Shown: positions 1 through 7,119, counted from the stretch's first letter. The stretch is DNA of 17,575 nt from Candidatus Dadabacteria bacterium (GCA_022615255.1 JAKEHC010000031.1:1-17575), one strand, 5' to 3'. The notes: generated from the letters alone by a model not told the origin. Numbers and translations are program-made.

Positions 1-72
1 AGCAGTATGCTTATAGCAACGGCGGCAACCGGAAGGTGGAACGGTTCAATCATACATCTCGATGAGCCCTAA
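1..72 (+). CDS. C-terminal tail of an unidentified protein, cut by the window edge
   Basis: Frame 1 is open from the first base to a TAA at 70-72 and reads about 23 residues ending in WNGSIIHLDEP. The composition is protein-like, and the frame ends where the convergent radical SAM gene approaches from the other side, so it is plausibly the last codons of a plus-strand gene. No family can be assigned from so short a tail, and chance openness over 23 codons cannot be excluded. The 38 bases between this stop and the next gene's stop show no clear terminator hairpin. Confidence 0.3.
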   Translation, partial: SSMLIATAATGRWNGSIIHLDEP

Positions 73-110
73 TGTCAAGCCTATTTTGTTATAAGTATAA
101 AAAGCATGGA

Positions 111-1166
111 TTAAAAAAATGCTAATTGCTGAGAATCGGGCCTTCGAAAAGCTTTGCTAGAAAGATTAATCTTATTCCCGGCAATTCCTGCTCTTCGGCA
201 TGAGATCTCGAATAATTTTTCAACCTGCTCTGCAAAAAGGCCCTCTCCATGCATCCTTTTATGGAACTCCGTGCTATTGAGTTTACCGCCCCGTAACATC
301 TTTATGCGACTTAGTATTTTGTTTTTTCTATCAGGAAAGTGCCTATCCAACCAGCTCTGAAAGAGCTCTCCGACGCCGTAAGGCAGTCTTAACATTACGT
401 ACCCTGCCTTTATTGCGCCTGCCTCTACTGCCTTCTCTATAATCCCCGGTATTTCATGGTCTGTAAGCCCTGGTATAACAGGTGCGACCATTACAATTAC
501 CGGTATGCCGTTCTCCGCCAGCTTTTGAATCGCCTTAAGGCGAAGTGATGGTTGTGAAGCGCGGGGTTCCATAACTCGGGCTAACTTAGGATTTAATGTT
601 GTAATGGAAACGGCGACAACTGCCGCCTCGTGTTTCGTTAGCCCTTTTAGGATATCAATATCGCGCGTCACTAGATGGTTCTTTGTAACTATTCCTACCG
701 GATTTCGGAACTCCTCAAATACCTTTAGACAGGCGCGCGTTATGCAGAAATGGCTCTCCGCTGGTTGATAGGGATCGGTTACACCGCTAATTGCTACTGG
801 CCTTGGTTGCCATTTCAGGGAAGTGAGTTCCCTTCTCAGCAACTCAGGGGCGTCTTCTTTGACAAATATTTTAGTCTCAAAATCTAAGCCTGCTGACAGC
901 CCTAAATACTCGTGGGTTGGCCTTGCATAACAGTATATACAGCCGTGTTCACAACCTCGGTATGGGTTAATACTAGCGTCAAATCCTACATCTGGGCTGT
1001 CGTTATATGTGATGATAGTTCGGGAGTTATCCTTATAAAAAGCGGTTTTGGGGATGCTCATTCCTTCCTTACCTAACTCAATAGATATATATTCGATCTT
1101 TTCGAATCGATTCCGGGGGTTTTCCGCTGAGCCTCTGCCTTTAATTTTTGATATAGGTCTTTCCAT
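111..1166 (-). CDS. PA0069-family radical SAM protein (spore photoproduct lyase-like)
   Basis: This is a 351-residue radical SAM enzyme. The motif C72-EHG-C76-IY-C79 is the CX3CX2C signature that binds the [4Fe-4S] cluster used to cleave S-adenosylmethionine. The N-terminal GRGSAENPRNRFE and the stretch SGVTDPYQPAE after the cluster motif are typical of the PA0069/Rv2578c branch, which is related to spore photoproduct lyase and SplB. The substrate of this family is not established, so only the chemistry (radical generation) can be stated. The start at 1166 is preferred because the family's conserved GRG-NP-RFE segment begins at about residue 10, even though no strong SD is visible. It looks intact and of usual length, and nothing ties it functionally to the island genes upstream of it. 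Confidence 0.93.
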   Translation of the reverse strand: MERPISKIKGRGSAENPRNRFEKIEYISIELGKEGMSIPKTAFYKDNSRTIITYNDSPDVGFDASINPYRGCEHGCIYCYARPTHEYLGLSAGLDFETKIFVKEDAPELLRRELTSLKWQPRPVAISGVTDPYQPAESHFCITRACLKVFEEFRNPVGIVTKNHLVTRDIDILKGLTKHEAAVVAVSITTLNPKLARVMEPRASQPSLRLKAIQKLAENGIPVIVMVAPVIPGLTDHEIPGIIEKAVEAGAIKAGYVMLRLPYGVGELFQSWLDRHFPDRKNKILSRIKMLRGGKLNSTEFHKRMHGEGLFAEQVEKLFEISCRRAGIAGNKINLSSKAFRRPDSQQLAFF

Positions 1167-1239
1167 GATTAAACAAGAACCTTAATGTTGATAACGTAGT
1201 GTGTTACCGGTGAATTTGGGCTTATTTTAAAATCTTTCT

Positions 1240-1581
1240 TTATGGTATTAGTGTTACTAAGGTGGTTTCTTTGGACTTATCTTGCTCGGTTTTAAAATCA
1301 TATATCCCTATACAGGCTTCATGCGTCCTATCTATAGCACCGCGTTTTCCGTTAAACATAACTAAATTTCTATCCCGCCCTTCATATGCATTCTCATAGC
1401 CTGTTATATGTATATCGTGTCGGAGTGAATTATTAACAAAGGGGCTCATTGCCCAGTTAATTAACAGCATAAATATCAGCAATGCTGACAGGAATGCTAT
1501 TATGCTTCCCTCGTAGCGTCTTATGATGCTTGTATCTTTATTGTTTGTCTGTGCTTCTATTTCTGAATCTATCATATGCAT
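1240..1581 (-). CDS. Small single-pass membrane protein coupled to a Cro-type regulator
   Basis: This is a 113-residue protein of unknown function. A charged N-terminal region of about 25 residues is followed by one strongly hydrophobic segment (IIAFLSALLIFMLLINWAM, about residues 27-45). A polar C-terminal part of about 65 residues contains two cysteine-free and one cysteine-containing stretch (HEACIGIYDF). There is no signal-peptidase site, so it is probably a bitopic inner-membrane protein. Its start overlaps the stop of the upstream regulator gene in a TAATG arrangement and has no SD of its own, which indicates translational coupling and shared transcription. A regulator plus membrane-protein pair recalls sensor or immunity pairs, but no homology was recognised. 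A second Met two codons later (M3) is an equally possible start. Confidence 0.65.
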   Translation of the reverse strand: MHMIDSEIEAQTNNKDTSIIRRYEGSIIAFLSALLIFMLLINWAMSPFVNNSLRHDIHITGYENAYEGRDRNLVMFNGKRGAIDRTHEACIGIYDFKTEQDKSKETTLVTLIP

Positions 1582-1820
1582 TATTTGATCTTGAATTTAA
1601 ATAAGTCTCCCTGTTCCTCCTTGTTCTCAAACAGATCTATATATGTGATGTTGAGAGCGCTGCATATGCGGTCTATTGTTTTTCTATCTAACCTATGCCA
1701 CCTATCGTGATAAATTGGTGCCAAGGTGTTAAGCGGTATGCCTGAAATTTCTGATAATCTAACACGTGTCATATTTCTTTCCGCCAAAAGAACCCTTAGT
1801 CTACATGTTATACGCGCCAT
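1581..1820 (-). CDS. Cro/C1-type (XRE) helix-turn-helix regulator
   Basis: This 79-residue protein consists almost entirely of one Cro/C1-type HTH domain. Residues 7-60 read RLRVLLAERNMTRVRLSEISG, then IPLNTLAPIYHDRWHRLDRKTIDRICSALNI, then the frequent family ending YIDLFE. The helix-2/helix-3 DNA-recognition part (VRLSEISGIPLNTLAPIY) is clear. Proteins this short generally act as dimeric repressors of their own operon. Its stop overlaps the start of the membrane-protein gene (TAATG), so the two form an operon. The start codon at 1820 is preceded by AAGAG directly abutting the ATG, with no well-spaced SD. The gene lies downstream of the replication-initiator-like gene on the same strand, across a 520-base AT-rich gap. 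Confidence 0.85.
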   Translation of the reverse strand: MARITCRLRVLLAERNMTRVRLSEISGIPLNTLAPIYHDRWHRLDRKTIDRICSALNITYIDLFENKEEQGDLFKFKIK

Positions 1821-2344
1821 CTCTTAAATAGCTTCTCATATTTTAATTTTAAGTGAAATAAAATGATAATACAAGATATTTTAGAATAATTATTAAAATT
1901 ATAATATTTTTACTCCATATATACTTATATTTATTCACAATATATATGGAGTATTTAGGCAGTGCCTGGCTGATTCCATCTGTATGTGTTTTATTTTATG
2001 CTACTACTGAGAAACTAAATATCATAGGGTTGATTGATTTATGTGGCGTTGATGTCAGAAATGTTTATCGATTTATATAGCATGCCAAATAATTGAATCT
2101 AATTTTTTGTGTTGCGCAGGTATAAGATAAAAAATATTTTTAGAAAAATTTTGTTGTTAATTGGAAATGTGTGTGTGATTGTAGAAATTTAATTATGTAT
2201 GCTTTTTTTGAAATGTAATTGGTGCTACGTAATCTTTCATTTTTGGGGGTTAATTTTTTGTGTTCTGTTCTTACATTATGAGGGTGGCCCGTTACTATTT
2301 GTATTATAATCCTTTGTGATTACTGTCACGTATTGCTCTGGATC
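1821..2344. other. AT-rich gene-free region downstream of the rep-like gene
   Basis: About 520 bases hold no convincing ORF on either strand. Composition is strongly AT-rich with runs of A and T and TG-rich patches (for example TGTGTGTG near 2168). The only clear structure is the 13-bp inverted repeat at 1911-1953. The region lies between the end of the initiator-like gene and the Cro-type regulator, so it should contain the regulator's promoter and possibly sites for island proteins. No confident promoter could be chosen because many AT-rich hexamers compete. Confidence 0.5.
1911..1953. repeat. 13-bp inverted repeat with TACTCCA half-sites
   Basis: TACTCCATATATA at 1911-1923 is the exact reverse complement of TATATATGGAGTA at 1941-1953, separated by 17 AT-rich bases. 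The outer heptamer TACTCCA/TGGAGTA is the same word that recurs in the array inside the rep-like gene (TACTCCAGTA at 2948, 3059 and 3473). A shared binding protein is therefore possible. There is no T-run after the second arm and the arms are AT-rich, so a terminator role is unlikely. Confidence 0.6.
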
Positions 2345-3715
2345 TCAGCGGTTGGGTGTATGCTCCCCTACTATTTTATTATAGATTCCCTCGTCAAAAG
2401 GTACATTTTCCTTTTCGCAATATGCTTTGACGTCATCCTTGAGTTTTTCCTCGTTGTCCATCCCTGCCCTACCCTGCCGTACTATGTTCACTATTCTTCT
2501 TATGTCTTTTTTTATTGTTTCATATCTCTCTTCTATTACCGACATATCCTCATGTGCACTTGGGATCCTTTCTTTTATATCCTTCCATTTCGCTCTAAGA
2601 TAGCTTAGGTATCCAGATGGGAGATCTTCTTGAAACTCATATATCACGCCCTCGCAATACGCAAGTGAATTTATTTTCGCCTTTGACCTTAACACCGATG
2701 CGATAATTGCCGCTTCTATTATATCGGGGATTATATTCAATATCTTTTTATTTTCATAAAATTCGTTATCCGCTATCCTCCAGTGATTTCCCGTATATCT
2801 CTCGTATAGGGAAATTATATAATTTCTATGATTGAATGCTTTATCATCAACATCATCGTTAATAATAGATGATGTTGATGATGACTCTATTTTTTTCATT
2901 GAGCCATCATTTATATAATTATTATATATATAAGGTGTAGTGTTATGTACTCCAGTACCTTTTACCGGAGTTACTACGGTATTATCAACCGGAGTTACTG
3001 CGGTGTTTTTTACTTGAGTATCTACCGTAGTTTCTACTGGAGTATTTACTGCAGTAGGTACTCCAGTATTTATGTTGGTTACTGTATAATGGCTCAGGAT
3101 TTTTTTTGTTTGAGGATGTATTTTTATACCAAATCTCTTTCTCGCACTTATTATTTCTTTTGGCGGGAAAGCCTTATACATAGCACCCATTGGATGGTTA
3201 GGGTAGGGGTCTACAAGGGCAATGCTCTTCTTGGCAATAAGGTTTTTAATCGCCTTTCTTATGGTTTTATCGCTACCTATACCGGTGAGGCTCATGAGTC
3301 TTGAAGCACCAAAATGTTGCGGGTCACTACCTTTTACAACAGTTTCCCTATAAATGACGGAATAAACCTTTGCTTCCATAGCAGTGTGTGTGGCATCGAG
3401 ACTTATATATTCTTCACGCGTCCGCTGCTCTTTTCCCCTAGTCTGATCTTCTAATGAATCTACCGTGGTAGTTACTCCAGTATGTACTGGAGTAACTAAT
3501 GTAGCTAATTCATTTAATTGTATATTTTCTATTGTTGATACTGTTAATTTGTCTTTGTTGGTTTGGAGTTTGAATAGGTTAGGGGTACCTTTAAAATAAT
3601 TTTCCCAAAGTGCATCATCTTTTTGAGAGTCTTCTCTAGGCTCAAACTCCTTTACCGTTTCTGAGGATAAGCCCTCGATTTTTATTGTTTCAACCTGTCT
3701 TTTCTTCTTGGGCAA
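2345..3715 (-). CDS. Replication-initiator-like protein: winged helix, repeat linker, DnaD-like C-terminus
   Basis: Starting from TTG at 3715 the protein is 456 residues. Residues about 100-180 (SLDATHTAMEAKVYSVIYRE, then LMSLTGIGSDKTIRKAIKNL) form a winged helix-turn-helix like those of plasmid and phage initiators. Residues about 216-256 are a four-residue xTxV repeat (NTGV PTAV NTPV ETTV DTQV), with a shorter copy at about 72-86. Residues about 294-363 (LYERYTGNHW, then IIEAAIIASV, then INSLAYCEGVI) have the pattern of the DnaD/DnaB_2 helicase-loading domain (F/YxxxxG, EAI, SLxYxEGxL). DnaD-like replisome organisers open an origin and recruit helicase, which is the inferred role. TTG is chosen over the ATG at 3739 because GGAGGGG at 3722-3728 sits exactly six bases before it. 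The gene overlaps the 3' end of parA. Alternatively it could be a ParB substitute for that ParA. Confidence 0.72.
   Translation of the reverse strand: MPKKKRQVETIKIEGLSSETVKEFEPREDSQKDDALWENYFKGTPNLFKLQTNKDKLTVSTIENIQLNELATLVTPVHTGVTTTVDSLEDQTRGKEQRTREEYISLDATHTAMEAKVYSVIYRETVVKGSDPQHFGASRLMSLTGIGSDKTIRKAIKNLIAKKSIALVDPYPNHPMGAMYKAFPPKEIISARKRFGIKIHPQTKKILSHYTVTNINTGVPTAVNTPVETTVDTQVKNTAVTPVDNTVVTPVKGTGVHNTTPYIYNNYINDGSMKKIESSSTSSIINDDVDDKAFNHRNYIISLYERYTGNHWRIADNEFYENKKILNIIPDIIEAAIIASVLRSKAKINSLAYCEGVIYEFQEDLPSGYLSYLRAKWKDIKERIPSAHEDMSVIEERYETIKKDIRRIVNIVRQGRAGMDNEEKLKDDVKAYCEKENVPFDEGIYNKIVGEHTPNR
2948..3068. repeat. Array A: ten TACTNNAGTA-type sites inside the rep-like gene
   Basis: Ten 10-bp near-palindromes start at 2948, 2963, 2972, 2987, 2996, 3011, 3023, 3035, 3047 and 3059. 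Five are exact or nearly exact TACTNNAGTA (TACTCCAGTA at 2948 and 3059, TACTTGAGTA, TACTGGAGTA, TACTGCAGTA); the others vary at one or two outer positions (TACCGGAGTT, TACTACGGTA). The last five are spaced exactly 12 bp. The first six alternate 15 and 9 bp, so they keep a 24-bp period. The array encodes the xTxV peptide repeat with nearly uniform ACT/ACC Thr and GTA Val codons. Iterons inside an initiator gene have precedent in phage lambda O and SPP1 gene 38. Confidence 0.85.
3461..3494. repeat. Array B: three more TACTNNAGTA-type sites, 12-bp period
   Basis: TACCGTGGTA (3461), TACTCCAGTA (3473) and TACTGGAGTA (3485) repeat the motif of the larger array at an exact 12-bp spacing, about 390 bp away on the other side of the winged-helix coding region. 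They encode TPV-HTGV-TTTV in the N-terminal part of the protein. Two separate arrays with the same unit and period in one gene argue for selection on the DNA sites, or for recent duplication of a repeat peptide. Confidence 0.8.
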
Positions 3716-4499
3716 GCAAATCCCCTCCGAATTTAACATCTTTATTCTTTTCTATAAATTCTATAAGGATTTCAGCAACATGCATATAATCCTCGGCTGC
3801 TCGTGATTGAGGTGCGTATTCAAATATCGTTTTGTGGTAGCGATTAGCCTTAGCAAGATTGGTATCCACCCTAATAGAAGGAAAAATTATAGTATTTGTG
3901 TCACCCCAGACCTCATGTATGGTTGATAATACTTGATCGGATATTGAGAGTCTGGCATCAACAAAGGTAGGTAAGATACCAAGAATAATAGGAATTACCT
4001 GAAAGTATTTTTTTAGCAAAACGAATGTCTCTTGGACGTGTGACGCCCCTGCTATTGCAAGGCTATCCATAGAGATTGGAAGGATAAGATACCTGGTGTA
4101 AATAACTGCATTTGTTTGTAAAAGTGAAAGGGAAGGGGCACAGTCAACAAAGCAAATATCATAGTGATCAATACCCTCCATACGTTCTACGAGTGTTCTT
4201 TCCCTACCCATAACGGGAACTAAGTGCATCTCGGCCAGCTCCGTCTTTTTATCAGAAAAAATTGAATAAATATTAGGTCTTACGTTTACAACGCATTCTT
4301 CGAATTTCACCCCTTCAATGAGAAAATTGTATAACGTATCCTTTGGCTTTGTGTTAAGTAGTGTGGCAATGCTTCCCTGGGCATCTGTATCAATGATTAA
4401 TACCTTCTTCCCTATCTCAGCTAAGGCAGCGCTAAGGTTTAGGACCGAGGTAGTTTTTCCAACACCTCCTTTTTGATTAGCGACTGTTATTTTAAACAT
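3690..4499 (-). CDS. ParA/Soj-type partition ATPase
   Basis: This is a 269-residue deviant-Walker ATPase. The P-loop is K10-GGVGKTT with signature lysine K10 and K15. Walker A' is IIDTDAQGS (D37/D39), and Walker B is FVDCAPS with D119. These features define the ParA/Soj/MinD group; there is no N-terminal HTH extension, so it is the short Soj-like class. Such ATPases dimerise on ATP, bind DNA non-specifically and move cargo bound by a centromere-binding partner. No ParB follows it. The gene starts one base after the MerR-type gene ends and overlaps the rep-like gene, so all three are one transcript. Candidate partners are the MerR-type protein, the rep-like protein and the ribbon-helix-helix protein upstream. 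It could also position something other than a replicon. Confidence 0.95.
   Translation of the reverse strand: MFKITVANQKGGVGKTTSVLNLSAALAEIGKKVLIIDTDAQGSIATLLNTKPKDTLYNFLIEGVKFEECVVNVRPNIYSIFSDKKTELAEMHLVPVMGRERTLVERMEGIDHYDICFVDCAPSLSLLQTNAVIYTRYLILPISMDSLAIAGASHVQETFVLLKKYFQVIPIILGILPTFVDARLSISDQVLSTIHEVWGDTNTIIFPSIRVDTNLAKANRYHKTIFEYAPQSRAAEDYMHVAEILIEFIEKNKDVKFGGDLLAQEEKTG
3713..3728 (-). promoter_or_regulatory. Ribosome binding site fixing a TTG start for the rep-like gene
   Basis: On the minus strand GGAGGGG (3728-3722) is followed by six bases and TTG (3715-3713). The in-frame ATG at 3739 has no comparable SD and would place this GGAGGGG inside the coding region. The TTG start shortens the overlap with parA from 50 to 26 bases. 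Confidence 0.75.
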
Positions 4500-4500
4500 G

Positions 4501-4701
4501 TTAGCGCCCGCTCTCCTCTAAGAGTTCTCTTTTAATTTGTTGAATAAGCGCAATATCTTCCGCCGTCCAAATACGGTAGTTATTTTCGTCATTACGGCGT
4601 GGTTCGGGGACCTTTTCAGCTCGAAGCCAGTTCAGTAGTGTTTTTTTTGTAACCCCTAGAATATTAGCTACCTCTTGGGTTTTGTATGTAAACTTCGTCA
4701 T
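4501..4701 (-). CDS. MerR-type helix-turn-helix protein, first gene of the parA operon
   Basis: This 66-residue protein is a single MerR-like winged HTH. YKTQEVANILGVTKKTLLNWLRAEKVPEPRR is the recognition helix pair with wing, followed by NNYRIWTAEDIALIQQI, the usual Y-R-W/Y-T-x-x-D-I helix. It lacks the long dimerisation helix and effector domain of full MerR regulators. It therefore resembles small plasmid/phage DNA-binding adaptors encoded next to ParA. The start has a good SD (AAAGGAG, five to six bases before the ATG), and its stop is one base from the parA start. It could autoregulate the operon or act as the DNA-binding partner for ParA. Confidence 0.88.
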   Translation of the reverse strand: MTKFTYKTQEVANILGVTKKTLLNWLRAEKVPEPRRNDENNYRIWTAEDIALIQQIKRELLEESGR

Positions 4702-4736
4702 TCACTCTCCTTTCCATAGTTTATTAGTTTTTAGTA

Positions 4737-4764
4737 CTTTTATCATATTTTTATATTTAGTCAA
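4737..4764 (-). promoter_or_regulatory. Candidate promoter of the merR-like/parA/rep-like operon
   Basis: On the minus strand TTGACT (4764-4759) is followed by 16 bases and TAAAAG (4742-4737). A TG one base before the -10 makes an extended -10 element. The predicted start is about 4730, giving a leader of roughly 30 bases before the ATG at 4701. The -10 match is imperfect, so this is a moderate call. Confidence 0.5.
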
Positions 4765-5114
4765 CCCCTTTTATTTAAATGTATATCAAGAAAGACATTC
4801 TATAAGTAGATAAGTCTTTACGAAGGCAATGACAAGAAGCTAGAGTCTCTTAAAGACAGCCCCAAAAAGATCATTGACCACTTGAGAATACCTTGCGAGT
4901 GTGGATTTTCTTGGGAATTTAGTGGAGTATTCCCCATGTAATCAGGAATTTCAAGAGAATCAGGCTTATAGGTCAGCAGATCAATCGGGTCAGAGTATAT
5001 AAACGAACTTTTTGACCCATGACCCATTCTGCATGGGATGAGACTGGACACTTATTGGGAGAGATTAGAACCCTTTTACCAAAAAACTGAAGCGATCTGT
5101 CACCCAAGTTTGAC
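4765..5114. other. Intergenic region between the RHH gene and the parA operon
   Basis: About 350 bases lie between the RHH gene stop and the parA-operon promoter. A plus-strand reading frame from about 4804 to 4942 gives some 45 protein-like residues with a CxC motif (IPCECGFSWEF) between stops. It might be a fragment of a decayed gene, but it has no SD and no recognised family. An overlapping minus-strand frame (4818-5051) has no coding signs. No repeats of the array type occur here apart from a lone TGGAGTA near 4922. Confidence 0.35.
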
Positions 5115-5693
5115 TCATGTACTATCATTCTGTTTTAATTCGTTACACAAAAATAAAAATACCTCTGATGCTTTCTCTCTATAGGGATAAAACAGGGAAA
5201 ATACAAGATGGTATAAAATTTCTTTAAGCTTATCTTTATACATTGATTCTTGAATGTTTTGGATATCTTGAGAGAGCGACTTGGTCATTTCAGATAATAA
5301 TTCCACGGCAATCGCGGTATTGCTCTCTGAAGAGAACTTCATATTTTTGGTTACATTTTGAAGGTCTTTTAAAATTCTTAATTCCCAATCCTTAACAGGC
5401 CTAGACGGTGGTCGTGTTAATTTTGAAAGAAGGGTAGGGGCGATCTGGATCCAAGTGGAGATAAAAGGGCTTTTTCCAAGCATTTTTCTAGCTCTATATT
5501 CGTTTTTTTGAAGCCCTTTCTTAATAAGAAAGGTTGTCAACCTTCTTATATCTCTACCCTTAAGTTCTTCTTGAAGAAGAAGAGACGTTAAAGCCCTGGC
5601 AAGAAACTCGTTTCTTGAAATGCCTGTCTTTTTAGCGAGATTGTTTACTATATCTGCGACTTCATTTGATACCTTGAATGTTAAAATTGGCAT
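5115..5693 (-). CDS. Ribbon-helix-helix DNA-binding protein with long C-terminal domain
   Basis: From ATG at 5693 the protein is 192 residues. Residues 1-45 (MPILTFKVSNEVADIVNNLA, then KKTGISRNEFLARALTSLLL) have the beta strand, two-helix layout and GISRNEF turn of the Arc/MetJ/CopG ribbon-helix-helix fold. The remaining 145 residues are helical, polar and unrecognised, unusually long for a CopG regulator. The upstream in-frame ATG at 5756 is rejected. It has no SD and lies between the -35 and -10 boxes of the predicted promoter, whereas 5693 has GAGG six bases before it and places the RHH strand at the very N-terminus as the fold needs. RHH proteins often bind iterated operators and serve as centromere-binding partners of ParA (ParG, omega), so it may belong with the parA operon. 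That is inference. Confidence 0.75.
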   Translation of the reverse strand: MPILTFKVSNEVADIVNNLAKKTGISRNEFLARALTSLLLQEELKGRDIRRLTTFLIKKGLQKNEYRARKMLGKSPFISTWIQIAPTLLSKLTRPPSRPVKDWELRILKDLQNVTKNMKFSSESNTAIAVELLSEMTKSLSQDIQNIQESMYKDKLKEILYHLVFSLFYPYREKASEVFLFLCNELKQNDST

Positions 5694-5738
5694 CCTGCAC
5701 CTCGCTAAAATAGCCTTTATAAGGCGGGTATAATGGGG

Positions 5739-5766
5739 ATTATAATACGATTTCATAAAAATGTAA
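5739..5766 (-). promoter_or_regulatory. Promoter of the RHH gene
   Basis: On the minus strand TTACAT (5766-5761), 16 bases, then a perfect TATAAT (5744-5739). Transcription would start near 5732, leaving a leader of about 39 bases before the ATG at 5693. A second TATAAT on the plus strand (about 5729-5734) makes this spot locally symmetric, but no plus-strand gene follows. Confidence 0.6.
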
Positions 5767-7090
5767 GTAGAGAAATATATTAACTACGAGATAGAGGTAC
5801 ATTCAGGCGTAAGCCAACTTATGTATTGTAGGACATATTTAGCCTTAAAATTGCTAAGTGCCAATCACTTACAGCTGGTTTATTGCTTGAGGAATTAAGT
5901 ATTACAGTGATCAAATTATCAATAGGGTAGGGAGGGTATTTTTAATAAAACCTGTTAAGTCGTTGCAAAGAGGGTTTGCTAAAGCAATTCAGGGAGAGGC
6001 CGTTGATATTATGTGAAGTGTCATATAAAACTATCTAAGGCTAAGAATACATAGATCGGGCTTTGATGGCTTCTGTAAAATCAACGCGAAACTGGAAAAC
6101 ACTTTTTCTCACATCATTAAGAAAGGCGGAGATGAAGGATATTAATGCAATTAAAAGAAAAGGGAAGATTTTAAAAGATAACTTATAAGGACTCTGGGTG
6201 GGGCTCCCCATCATCCACACGCGACCCGTTCCTTATGAACGTTCTACGGCCGGGAGATTCACCGTGTTTCCAGAGCCTGTATAAAATATATGAAATATCA
6301 TGCTCAAAATCAAGAATTTATTCTCCCCTTTGTAAAAAGGGAGTAAGAGTTATCTTTGGTAAAGTTGATTTATGCTTAAAATGTTGGAACCTAACATGTA
6401 AGTTTTATTATTTATTAGATATACGGTAAGTGGGAATAATTGGTCGTGTGCTAAAAACCTATTATATATTATGTCCTATAATATTAATTATGTTAACTAA
6501 TGGAGTAAGTTTATTAAAATACCTGTTGTATACCATGTAGTTTTACTATGGTGAATAAAAGAGGTCTCCATTTGGGCAATAAAAGATGCAAAATACAGGT
6601 ATGAGGCTGGTAAATAAAATAACGGATAAACTTAAATGTCATTTTGAATGGATACCAGAGTAAGAGACGATTTTGAGAGAAGATATAAGAGTTGAGAGAG
6701 GGTTTTAGAGAATTTATATGAATTAATATGATGAGAAAAGCAATTGTATTAAAGTTAGGCGCATGTATTTGCTATCCAAATGAAGTGTTCTCCTGAGACA
6801 GTGGGAGTGTTGAATTTGTGGAGTTAAGTGAACTATATATTTAACTTTCAACCTTCTATTCCAACTTAGAAAGAACTATGGAAAGCATGGTGGTGAAAAG
6901 GTTAAGATTGATAAATTTGTTTTCTCACAATTTAATATAAGACAGTAAGACAACCAAGAGTTTTATATTTAGAGCGGTAATCTAAAAACTAGATTCCTCC
7001 ACTTTGAAATTACCCGTTAAAGCCCTATCGGATCCAGTTGAGTGAAGAAACCAGTCTGAGTTGCCTTACTATATTCTCACCCGGGATACA

Positions 7091-7119
7091 ATAGTATGAT
7101 AGTATGACTCTCATACTAT
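7091..7119. repeat. Operator-like triple repeat of ATAGTATGA
   Basis: ATAGTATGA occurs at 7091-7099 and again at 7099-7107, sharing one base. After CTC it occurs inverted as TCATACTAT at 7111-7119. The second and third copies form a perfect 9-bp inverted repeat with a 3-bp spacer; the first adds a tandem half-site. This is the usual layout of a cooperative repressor operator. The nearest genes are the excisionase-like protein, about 220 bases away and transcribed toward this site, and the RHH gene further off. The cognate protein is unknown. Confidence 0.6.

Noticed and set aside
2948..3068. CRISPR array
   Set aside because: The unit is 10 bp with 2-5 bp between copies, has no spacers, and lies within a coding frame; no cas genes are present.
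2945..3304. 119-codon plus-strand frame rich in Tyr and Ser
   Set aside because: It is the antisense of the repeat array and winged-helix region of the initiator-like gene; the Tyr/Ser pattern is a by-product of the 12-bp repeat.
4804..4944. Plus-strand 45-codon frame with a CxC motif, possible transposase or helicase remnant
   Set aside because: No SD, no start in context, too short, and no family recognised. It is kept only as a remark in the intergenic entry.
4818..5051. 77-codon minus-strand frame
   Set aside because: No SD, composition without domain character, and it competes with an equally weak plus-strand frame.
6235..6429. 64-codon plus-strand frame
   Set aside because: AT-driven composition, no SD, and it crosses a GC-rich patch of different character; treated as chance.
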